Positions 16,204-24,661 of a stretch of 52,392 bases of DNA are shown here, piece by piece (the first letter of the stretch is position 1; each line of letters starts with the position of its first letter). The notes beneath the pieces were generated by a model. That model was not told the DNA's origin. It ran no database searches and worked only from the letters and a program-made list of their open reading frames with translations. Origin of the DNA: JAGAJR01 sp048463395 (GTDB lineage: Bacteria; Pseudomonadota; Alphaproteobacteria; RF32; CAG-239); contig DBFWPL010000018.1 in the NCBI GenBank assembly GCA_048463395.1, positions 1 through 52,392 on the forward strand, given 5' to 3'. A program made the position numbers and the translations under genes.

Positions 16204-16689
16204 GACATTTTCCTTGTTACGTTTTTTTATCGGACGTATCGGGCGTCCGGCATAAACCGTCCATGGCTCAAATTTATAATTAGACGGAACAAAACTCAAA
16301 GCCCCGATACTTACCCCTTCAGGAATATGATTATTCGGCATAATCACGGAATTTGTTCCAACTCCGGTATATTTTTCCATGGTAACATTTCCCTGAATTT
16401 CTTTAACCGTCGGGACAGAATGGGTTATCAGTTCATTTACATAGTCATTGGAACTGAGCCAGACTTTAACGCCGGCGGCCAAACTGGAATAGCTTCCCAT
16501 TTTGAAGGTATATTTTCCATCTCCTCCAGAAATGTATGTTCCGCAGGCAATTTCACAATCAGAACCGATGTCGCAGGCTGAAGATATCCGGCAAAAATCG
16601 GAAATACGCACATTATCACCGACTTCTACCAAATCCGGTTTTTTGATAATCACATATTCTCCTAAAATAAAATTATCGCCGTGTTTCAT
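16171..16689 (-). CDS. Hexapeptide-repeat acyltransferase
   Basis: 172 residues of left-handed beta-helix repeats: VGDNVRISDFCRISSACDIG, SDCEIACGTYISGG, MEKYTGVGTNSVIMPNNHIPEGVSIGA, ending in AGRPIRPI. The C-terminal pattern is that of sugar O- or N-acetyltransferases (WbbJ/PglD-like). It probably acetylates a sugar or amino sugar of a surface glycan. No glycan cluster is next to it, so the acceptor cannot be named. Confidence 0.82.
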   Translation of the reverse strand: MKHGDNFILGEYVIIKKPDLVEVGDNVRISDFCRISSACDIGSDCEIACGTYISGGDGKYTFKMGSYSSLAAGVKVWLSSNDYVNELITHSVPTVKEIQGNVTMEKYTGVGTNSVIMPNNHIPEGVSIGALSFVPSNYKFEPWTVYAGRPIRPIKKRNKENVLNTLKKLGKL

Positions 16690-16843
16690 TTTCTGTCTCC
16701 ATTCTTATCGTTCAAATTCATAGGATAATATTGAAAGAGAATTTTCTCTAAGACAAATCAAATAAGGTTTCTTTATGTTTCGAATCCGCCGAAGCTCTGG
16801 AAATCTTCGTATTTGAGACTATATTCTGTTTGGAGGATAAGTT

Positions 16844-17413
16844 ATGGACAACTATTTCGGAATGAAAATATCCGATTTTTTGGAACGCTATGAAGGCCGG
16901 CTGAAAAAGCAAAAAAGGGCTCTAGACATCGGTTGTGCCAACGGAACCGAAAGCCGCTATTTGGCCAGTCTCGGATTAGACGTTACCGGAATTGACATTA
17001 CATTGCCCAATAACCTTCCTTCTTTTCAAAATATTCATTGGGTGGAAGAAGACGTGTTGAATTTTGATTTTTCCAAAGATCAATTTAATGTCGTTGTCGC
17101 TTTTAACGTTCTGCAGTTTTTAGATTTAAAAAACAGGGATATTGTTCTGGAAAATATGTTCAAATCTCTTTCTCCCGGCGGATTAATCTTCATCAAAAGT
17201 TTTACGCAAAAAACTCCGATATCTTCCGAACAAAAGGAAATGGGCCCCTTTTTGGAAAATGAACTTTTAGACTGGGGAAAACGGCAAAATATGCATATTT
17301 TGGAATATCAGGAAAAAGAAATTGAAAGCTCCGTTTTATCTGTTCCCGACTATACGCATGGTATCGTTTTTTTTGCGGCGGAAAAAAGCCGAGAGCAACA
17401 CGAAATAATGTAG
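16844..17413 (+). CDS. Class I SAM-dependent methyltransferase
   Basis: 189 residues. Motif I ALDIGCANGTESRYLA (residues about 26-41), then GIDITLP, then VVVAFNVLQFLDL and LSPGGLIFIKSF. Similar to TehB-like and methyltransferase-11 enzymes. Substrate unknown. A GGAGG ribosome site lies before the ATG. Direct repeats of the tRNA-Arg tail begin 12 bases after its stop codon. Confidence 0.82.
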   Translation: MDNYFGMKISDFLERYEGRLKKQKRALDIGCANGTESRYLASLGLDVTGIDITLPNNLPSFQNIHWVEEDVLNFDFSKDQFNVVVAFNVLQFLDLKNRDIVLENMFKSLSPGGLIFIKSFTQKTPISSEQKEMGPFLENELLDWGKRQNMHILEYQEKEIESSVLSVPDYTHGIVFFAAEKSREQHEIM

Positions 17414-17424
17414 AGAAAAATATT

Positions 17425-17502
17425 GAACTCAAACTTTTTTGTTATGTTGTGAGTTCTTACCTGCCGGTGCATACGCCATAAAAAAACCCTCCACAAGGGA
17501 GG
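17425..17502 (+). repeat. 78-bp direct repeat, copy 1 (inverted degenerate tRNA-Arg 3' half)
   Basis: It begins GAACTCAAAC, which forms a hairpin with GTTGTGAGTTC further in. From there it resembles the minus-strand tRNA-Arg(ACG) 3' half (GTTGTGAGTTC...CCATAAAAAA), followed by the same terminator stem. Copy 2 is at 17572-17650; about three differences. Confidence 0.75.
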
Positions 17503-17571
17503 TGCCGGTTTTGACGGCGGGGGTGGCTCAATCGCTCCGCTCATTCACCGTCCTTCGTTTCACTTCGGACC
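17503..17571. other. Spacer between the two tRNA-Arg tail repeats
   Basis: No gene. It contains short paired words, GGTG with CACC and GTCC with GGAC, and has higher GC than the flanks. Confidence 0.4.
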
Positions 17572-17650
17572 GAACTCAAACTCTTTTGTTATGTTGTGAG
17601 TTCTTACCTGCCGGTGCATAAGCCATAAAAAAACCCCTCCACAAGGGAGG
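17572..17650 (+). repeat. 78-bp direct repeat, copy 2, forming an inverted repeat with tRNA-Arg(ACG)
   Basis: Same as copy 1 with a period of 147 bp. Its right part (about 17592-17638) faces the true tRNA 3' half (17643-17690) as an imperfect inverted repeat of about 48 bp arms around the terminator loop. Exact matches include GTTGTGAGTTC and CCATAAAAAA. Confidence 0.75.
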
Positions 17651-17658
17651 GATTTTTT
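17626..17658 (-). terminator. tRNA-Arg(ACG) terminator
   Basis: CCCTCC and GGAGGG stem around a TTGT-type loop with T7 on the minus strand (and A/T runs on both sides), right after the tRNA 3' end. A second copy lies at 17480-17502. Confidence 0.85.
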
Positions 17659-17659
17659 A

Positions 17660-17736
17660 TGGCGCACTCGGCGGGGTTCGAACTCACAACCTTCTGATCC
17701 GTAGTCAGATGCTCTATCCAATTGAGCTACGAGTGC
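17660..17736 (-). tRNA. tRNA-Arg (anticodon ACG)
   Basis: 77 nt with encoded CCA. Acceptor GCACTCG pairs with CGAGTGC. D-arm TAGCTCAATTGGATAGAGCA. Anticodon stem TCTGA/TCAGA with loop CTACGGA, anticodon ACG at 17700-17702, expected to be deaminated to ICG. T-arm GTGAGTTCGAACCCCGC. Confidence 0.97.
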
Positions 17737-17758
17737 ATCTGTTTGCGATTGCATAGTC

Positions 17759-17787
17759 TTAATACTTCGGAATCTTTTTTTTTGCAA
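17759..17787 (-). promoter_or_regulatory. Putative promoter of tRNA-Arg(ACG)
   Basis: On the minus strand TTGCAA and TATTAA are 17 bases apart, ending 22 bases before the tRNA. Same TTGC -35 as at the other tRNA genes. Confidence 0.5.
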
Positions 17788-17986
17788 GTAAAAAATTCAA
17801 CTAATTTAAAAGAATTTTAATCTATTTCTCCTACACTTTTCGCAAATTGACACTTATTTCGTAATAATTAGTAATAAATACAAATTCTTACTTGTTTTTT
17901 TGCAAAATTACCTTTACAAAATAAGTTAAAAGTGTAAAAAGCATATACGTTATATGACACAAGTTTTCAAAAAGGTACTTTGTTAA

Positions 17987-19096
17987 ATGAAAAAAATAGC
18001 TATTAGATTGTCTTTATTCTCCTGCTCATTGTTCTTAATGAGCGGCTGCACTTTCAGTTCAGATGCTTTATTTCCGTCCTTGCTCGGTTCTGACTCTCAA
18101 GAAGAATCCGTTAAAGACGGAAGCATTTATTCATCTTTGAAAAAAGAGGATGTTCCGCAGCTCGGTTCAACAAATTTTGAACCGATTGAAGTTAAAAGCG
18201 GAAGCAACACCGGCACCTTTGTCGGACAAAAAGTTGTTACTTTCAGAAATGAACTGGCTCAGTTGCAGACAGCTATCCGCAATCATAACGAAGAATTGCA
18301 GAAAATCCGCGGTTCCGTTATCAACAATGCCTTACAGTACCATAAAACAATCGGCACGATAGAAGCTAAGTTACAAGTAGGAACTACTCCGGGCAACCCA
18401 CAGATGTATGCCATGTTACAAAGTGCCCAGAACAACATTCAGGTCATGAACAACAACACAAATTCTTTGAGCCAATTGTCTTCCCGTGTTGCTTCTGACG
18501 CTGCTATGACAACATATTTGCTGGATTCAATCAAAGCCGCTTACACCGTATCCGGTGCCGTTGACGAAGACCACAGACAATTACGCATTTTGGAAAACGA
18601 AACCAACCAGACTTCCATTCTGATTAACAGTCTGTTGTCTGAAATCAATGCAGATACAGCTCGTCAGAAACAGTATATTGATACCGCCAGCAATTACATT
18701 GCCGATTTAAGCAATGCCATTAAAATCGGAAGCTATGGCGTAAATAATTCTCCTTTAGTCAGTTCATCCGTTGCTCCGGCATTCGGCAGACAAGACGCTG
18801 TTGCCGCAGGTAAGCCTTTGTTTGTTGCCAAGTTCAACAAATCAAACCTTAACTATAAGGACGGTTTGAAAAGAGCCGTAAGCAGTGCTTTGCAAAAGAA
18901 ACCGGGTGTTATGTTTGAAGTTGTTGCCGTAAATCCGACTAACGGAAACCAATTGGCCGCTTCTAATGCCAGAAATCATGCTTCCGAAATTTTTCAAGAA
19001 ATGGTTTCTATGGGCGTAGGAGCTGACAAAATTGCTTTAACCGCACGTTCCAGTGTTGAGGCAAATTCCTCTGAAGTTCAGATTTTTGTAAAATAA
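17987..19096 (+). CDS. Large lipoprotein with coiled coil and OmpA-like C-terminal domain
   Basis: 369 residues. Lipoprotein signal with lipobox MSGC (Cys about 21). A long helical region (about 80-250) rich in Gln, Asn and Leu is probably coiled coil. The C-terminal 100 residues (LFVAKFNKSNLNYKDGLKRA...MGVGADKIALTARSS...EVQIFVK) have an OmpA-like alpha/beta pattern and resemble a conserved family in Rhodospirillales. Likely anchored in the outer membrane facing the periplasm; exact role unknown. Preceded by a 250-bp AT-rich intergenic region and followed by a strong terminator. Confidence 0.8.
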   Translation: MKKIAIRLSLFSCSLFLMSGCTFSSDALFPSLLGSDSQEESVKDGSIYSSLKKEDVPQLGSTNFEPIEVKSGSNTGTFVGQKVVTFRNELAQLQTAIRNHNEELQKIRGSVINNALQYHKTIGTIEAKLQVGTTPGNPQMYAMLQSAQNNIQVMNNNTNSLSQLSSRVASDAAMTTYLLDSIKAAYTVSGAVDEDHRQLRILENETNQTSILINSLLSEINADTARQKQYIDTASNYIADLSNAIKIGSYGVNNSPLVSSSVAPAFGRQDAVAAGKPLFVAKFNKSNLNYKDGLKRAVSSALQKKPGVMFEVVAVNPTNGNQLAASNARNHASEIFQEMVSMGVGADKIALTARSSVEANSSEVQIFVK

Positions 19097-19114
19097 GTAT
19101 TTAATAGCTTTATC

Positions 19115-19143
19115 AACCCCGCTTTTACAGCGGGGTTTTTTAT
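19115..19143 (+). terminator. Terminator of the lipoprotein gene
   Basis: Stem AACCCCGC/GCGGGGTT with a 7-base loop and a T6 tract. Confidence 0.9.
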
Positions 19144-19157
19144 TTCTAAATTCCACA

Positions 19158-19186
19158 TTGACAGTTTAGACAAAAAATGCTACTTT
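19158..19186 (+). promoter_or_regulatory. Sigma-70-type promoter for the small membrane protein pair
   Basis: TTGACA and TACTTT with a 17-base spacer, about 120 bases before the first ATG. The long AT-rich 5' UTR shows no clear fold. Confidence 0.5.
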
Positions 19187-19306
19187 AATTGTACATTATT
19201 TATCATTATCTGAATGTATCATTGTAAAAACTAAAGGTAACAAACATTGCCACTCTTTTGATAAATTAAAAATAAAATCAAATAAAAAACTTAAAATACA
19301 ACGCGT

Positions 19307-19636
19307 ATGGAACAACTATCTTCTTTTGAAGTCGTGAAATTCGTCTTCGTTGCTCTTTTGAGCTTGTCTGCCCTCCGTTGCTTTTGTGGAGAATTAAAAA
19401 ATCTCTTCTGGATTAGATTTTTCAGAAGCATTTTTGTTCTTTCTTTAACTTTTCTAATCATCTTTCCCATAAACATTTTCGTCGATGCAGGAGAGATGAG
19501 TTTCGGAGGTCAATACGTCATCAATTTTTTTGCAACGGCGGTAATGACTGTAATTTGCATAATTGAGATCAATGTTCTTTCTATCCTTACCACGCTTTTG
19601 AAAAAGCTTTGGGATTGGATAATAGTTTCTAACTAA
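19307..19636 (+). CDS. Small membrane protein
   Basis: 109 residues with about three hydrophobic helices (FVFVALLSLSALRCF, SIFVLSLTFLIIFPINIFV, FFATAVMTVICIIEINVL). No family recognised. The ATG has no Shine-Dalgarno upstream (ACAACGCGT), unlike most genes here. It forms a pair with the next gene, 14 bp downstream. Confidence 0.6.
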   Translation: MEQLSSFEVVKFVFVALLSLSALRCFCGELKNLFWIRFFRSIFVLSLTFLIIFPINIFVDAGEMSFGGQYVINFFATAVMTVICIIEINVLSILTTLLKKLWDWIIVSN

Positions 19637-19650
19637 AAAATTTTACAATT

Positions 19651-19962
19651 ATGAATGATTTGATTCTCAGTTTGATTGTCATCGTGTTCGGTGGTTTTTG
19701 CTTTTTTCCAATTCCGGATTATCACTCCGTAAAAAGCAAGTTAATGGTATTTTGGCGAGGAGGTTTGGCTGTCTCGTTTATTGCCATGTGTTTTGTTCCT
19801 TTTCCTATATCTTTTTTTCCTTACCTTCTGAGAATAATCTTCTCAATAGGGATGGCTTTTCTTGCAGCATTTTTTATTGCTCTGATAATTCAAATTATAG
19901 CTTGGATATTAGGTATCCCCTCAGAGGAAATCACTGATAAAATTGCCGGATTGAAAAACTAA
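19651..19962 (+). CDS. Small membrane protein
   Basis: 103 residues with three hydrophobic segments (LILSLIVIVFGGFCFF, GGLAVSFIAMCFVPFPI, IIFSIGMAFLAAFFIALIIQ). Not recognised. As with its partner, the ATG follows an A/T-only leader (AAAAATTTTACAATT) with no Shine-Dalgarno. A strong hairpin follows. Confidence 0.6.
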   Translation: MNDLILSLIVIVFGGFCFFPIPDYHSVKSKLMVFWRGGLAVSFIAMCFVPFPISFFPYLLRIIFSIGMAFLAAFFIALIIQIIAWILGIPSEEITDKIAGLKN

Positions 19963-19977
19963 AGGAATTAATTCTAT

Positions 19978-20022
19978 ACAACAACACCTGTTACTCCTTC
20001 CAGGACTGACAGGTGTTGTTGT
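19978..20022. terminator. Bidirectional terminator
   Basis: 14-bp stem ACAACAACACCTGT/ACAGGTGTTGTTGT between the convergent membrane-protein and acetyltransferase genes. Little U-tract, so efficiency is uncertain. Confidence 0.7.
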
Positions 20023-20024
20023 AT

Positions 20025-20495
20025 TCAGGAATCTCCTTGAAAACGTTTTTGAAAACCGCTTTTACACCCAAGAGCCCAGCTCATGGTCAGTTCTTTTTCT
20101 CCCGTTTGTTTATCCGTCTGTTCGGAAATTATTTTAAATCCTACTCTCTGATAAAAAGAAAAAGCCCGAACATTTTTAGCATAAACATTCAACGTCAGAT
20201 GTGAAAAACGTTTTTTGGCAAAGCTTATCAATTTACTGCCGATTTTTTTGCCCTGATATGCCTTTCCGACAAACAACGCCCCTATATGTCCCTTATCCAA
20301 GACGGAGATAAATCCTTTTAATTTGTGTTTATCTTCAAAAACATAAGTTTGAGCTTTCGGAAGGCATTCTTCACGAACAAACGGCTCATTTTGTACCCAA
20401 TATTCTTCCGAAATAAACGGATGGGCGGAAACAGTCGTTTCCAACCAAAGGGAAACTAACTTATCCGTATCCGCAGGACGAAAATTACGAATCAT
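20025..20495 (-). CDS. GNAT-family N-acetyltransferase
   Basis: 156 residues. GNAT fold: MIRNFRPADTDKLVSLW at the start, GALFVGKAYQGKKIGSKLI (acetyl-CoA-binding R/QxxGxG/A variant), and VYAKNVRAFSFYQRVGFKI near the end. Most like the YjaB group. Substrate unknown. Its ATG overlaps the parE stop (TGATG), so it is translated together with ParE. Confidence 0.85.
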   Translation of the reverse strand: MIRNFRPADTDKLVSLWLETTVSAHPFISEEYWVQNEPFVREECLPKAQTYVFEDKHKLKGFISVLDKGHIGALFVGKAYQGKKIGSKLISFAKKRFSHLTLNVYAKNVRAFSFYQRVGFKIISEQTDKQTGEKELTMSWALGCKSGFQKRFQGDS

Positions 20496-22483
20496 CAGAT
20501 GTCCAAATCATCAACAAATTTTGCTCGTTCAATGATGAATTTGAAACGAGGTTCCGGATTTTTACCCATCAACCGTTCGACCTGACGACGTGTTTCAAAC
20601 GCTTCTTCCTTACCTTCTTCCGTTGACGTGTTCGGAATCAGAACTTTTAAGAGCATTCGGTTCTTTTTATCCATGGTCGTTTCTTTTAATTGCTGGGCAC
20701 TCATCTCCCCCAGACCTTTAAAGCGACTGATGTCCGGTTTCTGGTTGCCTTTAACCTCTTTTTTCAGAATGCGGTCTTTGTCATCATCATCCAGTGCATA
20801 AAAGTTTTTACCGCCAACGGAGATTTTATACAAAGGAGGCGTTGCGATAAACAAGTGTCCGTTTTCAATTAACTTCGGCATTTGCTGATAGAAGAAGGTC
20901 ATCAACAAAGAAGCAATGTGAGCTCCGTCGACATCAGCATCGGTCATGATAATGATTTTTTCATAACGGAGGTTTTCTTCTTTGTAATTGTCTTTAATTC
21001 CGCAACCCAAAGCCTCAATCATATCTTTGATTTCCTGATTTTGGGTGATTTTATCCAAAGAGGCACTGGCCACGTTCAAAATCTTACCTCTCAGAGGAAG
21101 AATGGCCTGTGTCATTCTGTCGCGTCCCTGTTTAGCGGAACCGCCTGCGGAATCTCCCTCGACGATAAAAATTTCAGTATTTTCGGCAGCTGCCTGAGAA
21201 CAATCGGCCAGTTTTCCCGGAAGACGAAGTTTTTTGGTCGGGGTTTTACGGTTTTGTACTTTTTCCTCTTTTTTCTTTTTGCGAGCCTCGGCACGGTCAA
21301 TTACATATTCCAGCAAAGCCGTAGCGTTTTCTAAATCGGAAGAAAGCCAGTGATCAAAAGAATCCTTAACCGCCTGTTCCACTAAGCGAATCGCCTTATT
21401 AGAGGTCAATTTGTCTTTTGTTTGTCCCTGAAACTGAGGATCACGGATGAAAACCGACAGCATAATGCAGGCATCACTTAAAAAGTCTTCCGCTGTAATG
21501 CCCGAAGCTTTTTTGATATTAGCCATTTCGGCGTATTCTTTCAAACCGCGAATCAATGCGGACTTGAAACCGGTTTCATGGGTGCCGCCCTGCGGCGTAA
21601 TAACCGTATTGCAGTAAGAATAGCAAAAGCCGTTTTCATCCTCCGGCCAAGTTACAGACCATTCTACACGACCTTCATCGTTTGCAAGAACTGCGTCTCC
21701 GGAAAAAGGAGAGCGGTTAATTGTTGTTCGGGAACCGATTTGATAATTTAAGAAATCCTTCAAGCCGTTAGGAAAATGCAATTCCGTTTCCTGCGGGGTA
21801 ACATCGCCCTCTCCAAGCAGCTCGGGAGCACATTTCCACAAAATGCGGATACCCTTGAACAAAAAAGCTTTGGAACGAGCCATACGATAAATTTTATTCG
21901 GACTGAAAGTCGACGTTGCACCAAAGATTTCCGGATCCGGCTTAAAGGTAACAGAAGTTCCCCGACGGTTCGGAGCATTGCCAATCAGCTCAAGTTTGGA
22001 AGTCGGTTTCCCTTTGGAATATGTCTGACGATACAACTTTTTATCACGGGCGATTTCCACAATCAAATTCTCGGACAAGGCATTTACGACCGAAAGTCCC
22101 ACGCCGTGCAAACCGCCGGAAACTTTATAAGCACCGCCGCCAAACTTACCGCCGGAGTGAAGCATGGTCATAATCACTTCCAATGCCGACATATTCGGAT
22201 ATCTCGGGTGCGGATCAACCGGAATACCGCGGCCGTTATCACTGATTGTTACCGAATTATCGGCATTCAGTCTTACTTCAATATGATTAGCGTAACCGGC
22301 AACGGCTTCATCCATAGAGTTATCCAGAATCTCAGCTACCAGATGATGCAGTGCCTGTTCATCCGTTCCGCCGATATACATACCGGGACGATGACGAACA
22401 GGTTCCAAACCTTCCAACACCTCAATATCCTGAGCTGAATATTCCGTAACTTTCGGAGCCGTTGTTTCAAATAAATCAGACAT
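20495..22483 (-). CDS. parE: DNA topoisomerase IV subunit B
   Basis: 662 residues from the ATG with AAGGGTGA upstream; an in-frame Met 14 codons earlier is less likely. GHKL ATPase: EILDNSMDEAVAGY, DNGRGIPVD, GGLHGVGLSVVNALS. Transducer, then Toprim: EGDSAGGSAKQGRDR and DADVDGAHIASLL. The length and C-terminus (AKFVDDLDI) fit ParE rather than the longer GyrB. With ParC, encoded elsewhere, it decatenates daughter chromosomes. Confidence 0.93.
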   Translation of the reverse strand: MSDLFETTAPKVTEYSAQDIEVLEGLEPVRHRPGMYIGGTDEQALHHLVAEILDNSMDEAVAGYANHIEVRLNADNSVTISDNGRGIPVDPHPRYPNMSALEVIMTMLHSGGKFGGGAYKVSGGLHGVGLSVVNALSENLIVEIARDKKLYRQTYSKGKPTSKLELIGNAPNRRGTSVTFKPDPEIFGATSTFSPNKIYRMARSKAFLFKGIRILWKCAPELLGEGDVTPQETELHFPNGLKDFLNYQIGSRTTINRSPFSGDAVLANDEGRVEWSVTWPEDENGFCYSYCNTVITPQGGTHETGFKSALIRGLKEYAEMANIKKASGITAEDFLSDACIMLSVFIRDPQFQGQTKDKLTSNKAIRLVEQAVKDSFDHWLSSDLENATALLEYVIDRAEARKKKKEEKVQNRKTPTKKLRLPGKLADCSQAAAENTEIFIVEGDSAGGSAKQGRDRMTQAILPLRGKILNVASASLDKITQNQEIKDMIEALGCGIKDNYKEENLRYEKIIIMTDADVDGAHIASLLMTFFYQQMPKLIENGHLFIATPPLYKISVGGKNFYALDDDDKDRILKKEVKGNQKPDISRFKGLGEMSAQQLKETTMDKKNRMLLKVLIPNTSTEEGKEEAFETRRQVERLMGKNPEPRFKFIIERAKFVDDLDI

Positions 22484-22681
22484 TTTTTCACCCTTATCTT
22501 TTTCAATGCCGCTAAAATACAGCAAATCTGCGGATTTGACAAGGATTAAACTCCAAACATAAACAAAAATCTGATAAAAAATTCTGCTTCAAGAAGCTGT
22601 TTTTTAACGATGGGATTTTTTTGAGTTCCGAATTGAAAAAATGCTTGCAAATTTAATAAATTACGTATACAAAAAAGACCG

Positions 22682-22779
22682 TTGCCGGCAATGGTGCCGA
22701 CAATAATTTCACACGCAGATAGGCGGGACACCTTCCGGTTCTCCCGTTCCGGTGCCGCTTAAGCGGTTAAGAATCTGCG
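22682..22779 (+). promoter_or_regulatory. Structured rpsB leader (candidate ribosomal-protein leader RNA)
   Basis: A closing stem CGCAGAT (22714-22720) with ATCTGCG (22773-22779) encloses GCGG-GA-CACC (22723-22732) paired with GGTGCCGC (22751-22758). A perfect palindrome TTGCCGGCAA (22682-22691) lies just upstream. This lies 30 to 130 bases before the rpsB start. S2 leaders that control rpsB-tsf are known in Gammaproteobacteria; I cannot tell whether this fold matches a described one. Confidence 0.55.
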
Positions 22780-22808
22780 GAGGTTTAACTGGAAAAAAGG
22801 AATTAATA

Positions 22809-23609
22809 ATGACTCTTCCTACATTTACTTTGCGTCAGATGATTGAAGCTGGCGTACACTTCGGACACCACGCTCGTCGTTGGAATCCGCAAATGGCTCC
22901 ATACATTTATGGAAAAAAAGATAACATCCACATTATCGACCTGCAAAAAACTTACCCTATGCTTTACACTGCTTTGGCTACAGCCAAAGACATTGCTGCT
23001 CAGGGCGGTAAAGTTTTGTTTGTCGGTACAAAAAGACAAGCTCAAGACATTGTTAAAGAAAATGCTGAGAGATGTGGTCAGTACTATGTTAACCATCGTT
23101 GGTTGGGTGGTATGCTCACTAACTGGAAAACTGTACACAAATCAATCTCCCGTCTCGTTAAATTAAACGAAATGGAAGCTAACAATGCTTACACAGGTTA
23201 CACAAAGAAAGAAATGTTGAACCTGAAAAAAGAGCAGGAAAAATTGAACCAAGAACTCGGCGGTATTATGAACATGGGCGGTCAGCCTGATCTTTTGTTC
23301 GTTATCGATACCCCTAAAGAATCTTTGGCTATCAAAGAAGCTAAAAAACTCGGTATTCCGGTTATCGGTATTTGCGATACAAACGCTAACCCTAACGAAG
23401 TTGATTTGCCGGTTCCTGGTAATGATGATGCTATCCGTGCCATCCAGTTCTACTGCGAACTGCTTTCTTCTGCCGTATTAGACGGTATGCAGGCCGAAAT
23501 CGCCGCTCAAGGCGTTAAGGTTGAAGAAGTTGTTGAAGCTGCCGCCAAACCGGCCAGAAAAAGAACTTCAAAGAAAGCTGCTGCGGAAGCTGAAGCTGTT
23601 GAAGAATAA
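22809..23609 (+). CDS. rpsB: 30S ribosomal protein S2
   Basis: 266 residues from the ATG preceded by AAGGAATTAATA; the upstream in-frame start is not supported. S2 hallmarks: LRQMIEAGVHFGHHARRWNP, MAPYIYG, NHRWLGGMLTNWKT, PDLLFVIDTPKE, IGICDTNANP. Ends with a Lys/Ala/Glu-rich tail, as is common in Alphaproteobacteria. Part of the rpsB-tsf pair, 104 bp apart. Confidence 0.97.
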   Translation: MTLPTFTLRQMIEAGVHFGHHARRWNPQMAPYIYGKKDNIHIIDLQKTYPMLYTALATAKDIAAQGGKVLFVGTKRQAQDIVKENAERCGQYYVNHRWLGGMLTNWKTVHKSISRLVKLNEMEANNAYTGYTKKEMLNLKKEQEKLNQELGGIMNMGGQPDLLFVIDTPKESLAIKEAKKLGIPVIGICDTNANPNEVDLPVPGNDDAIRAIQFYCELLSSAVLDGMQAEIAAQGVKVEEVVEAAAKPARKRTSKKAAAEAEAVEE

Positions 23610-23713
23610 TCCTTAAAAATTTTAGGCTTATTTCTTAAAGACTTTCGTGGCGATGTTATTTCGATAATGTCGCCACACTAGTTTAAAAAATTTCATATAG
23701 AGGAAAATTTACA

Positions 23714-24640
23714 ATGACAAATATTACTGCCGCTATGGTTAAGGAATTGAGAGAGACAACAAGTGCCGGTATGTTAGACTGCAAAAAAGCACTTACCGAA
23801 ACAAACGGAGATATGGAACAAGCTATTGACTGGCTGCGTAAAAAAGGCCTTGCCAGTGCCGCTAAAAAAGCGAGCCGTATCGCTGCCGAAGGTTTGGTTG
23901 CCGTTGCCGTTGAAGGTAACAAAGGTGCCGTTGTCGAAGTGAACTCAGAAACAGACTTCGTTGCCAAAAACGATATCTTTCAGGAATATGTTGCCGATGC
24001 GGCCATCGTTGCTTTAAAGAGCCATGGTGATGTTTGTGAAATGAAATCTTTCAACTGCCCTAAATGCGGTAAAACTTTTGAAGAACGCCTGACAGACATG
24101 ATTGCCAAAATCGGCGAAAACATGAATCTGCGTCGTGCTAAATTGGTTGAAGTTAACGAAGGTGTCGTTGCTTCTTATATTCACAATGCCGCTTGCCCGA
24201 ATGTTGGTAAAATCGGTGTTTTGGTTGCTTTGGAATCTAAAGGCGACAAAGCTAAACTGGCTGAACTCGGCAAGCATATCGCCATGCACATTGCCGCTTC
24301 ACAGCCTCAGTTTCTAAACATCGAATCTGTTGATCCGGCTGCTGTTGAACACGAAAAATCTATTTTTGCAGAGCAGGCTAAAGCATCTGGAAAACCGGAG
24401 AACATCATTGAGAAAATGGTTGAAGGCCGCGTTCGTAAATATTATGACGAGGTTGTTCTTGAAGAACAGGCTTATATTATGGATCCGGACAAGAAAGTTA
24501 AAGCCGTTATCGCCGATGCTGCCAAAGAGCTCGGAACAGATATTAAACTGACCGAATACGCTTACTTCAAATTAGGCGAAGGCTTACAGAAAAAAGAAGA
24601 AGACTTTGCCGCAGAAGTTGCCGCTCAGTTGGCAAAATAA
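23714..24640 (+). CDS. tsf: Elongation factor Ts
   Basis: 308 residues. N-terminal UBA-like domain (AAMVKELRETTSAGMLDCKKAL), then TDFVAKND (the EF-Tu contact motif), and the coiled core MNLRRAKLVEV...HNAACPNVGKIGVLV. It exchanges GDP for GTP on EF-Tu. Odd: residues about 110-120 contain a CPKCGK motif plus extra Cys nearby, where typical alphaproteobacterial EF-Ts sequences that I recall have none. Confidence 0.95.
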   Translation: MTNITAAMVKELRETTSAGMLDCKKALTETNGDMEQAIDWLRKKGLASAAKKASRIAAEGLVAVAVEGNKGAVVEVNSETDFVAKNDIFQEYVADAAIVALKSHGDVCEMKSFNCPKCGKTFEERLTDMIAKIGENMNLRRAKLVEVNEGVVASYIHNAACPNVGKIGVLVALESKGDKAKLAELGKHIAMHIAASQPQFLNIESVDPAAVEHEKSIFAEQAKASGKPENIIEKMVEGRVRKYYDEVVLEEQAYIMDPDKKVKAVIADAAKELGTDIKLTEYAYFKLGEGLQKKEEDFAAEVAAQLAK

Positions 24641-24661
24641 TAAGTTTTAAAGCTTAAGACC

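Noticed and set aside
16775..16816. 13-codon ORF upstream of the methyltransferase gene, possible leader peptide
   Set aside because: No clear ribosome site and no attenuator hairpin after it; chance ORF is likely.
21776..22438. 220-residue plus-strand ORF opposite parE
   Set aside because: It lies entirely inside parE, which has all family motifs on the other strand; no ribosome site and no family motif.
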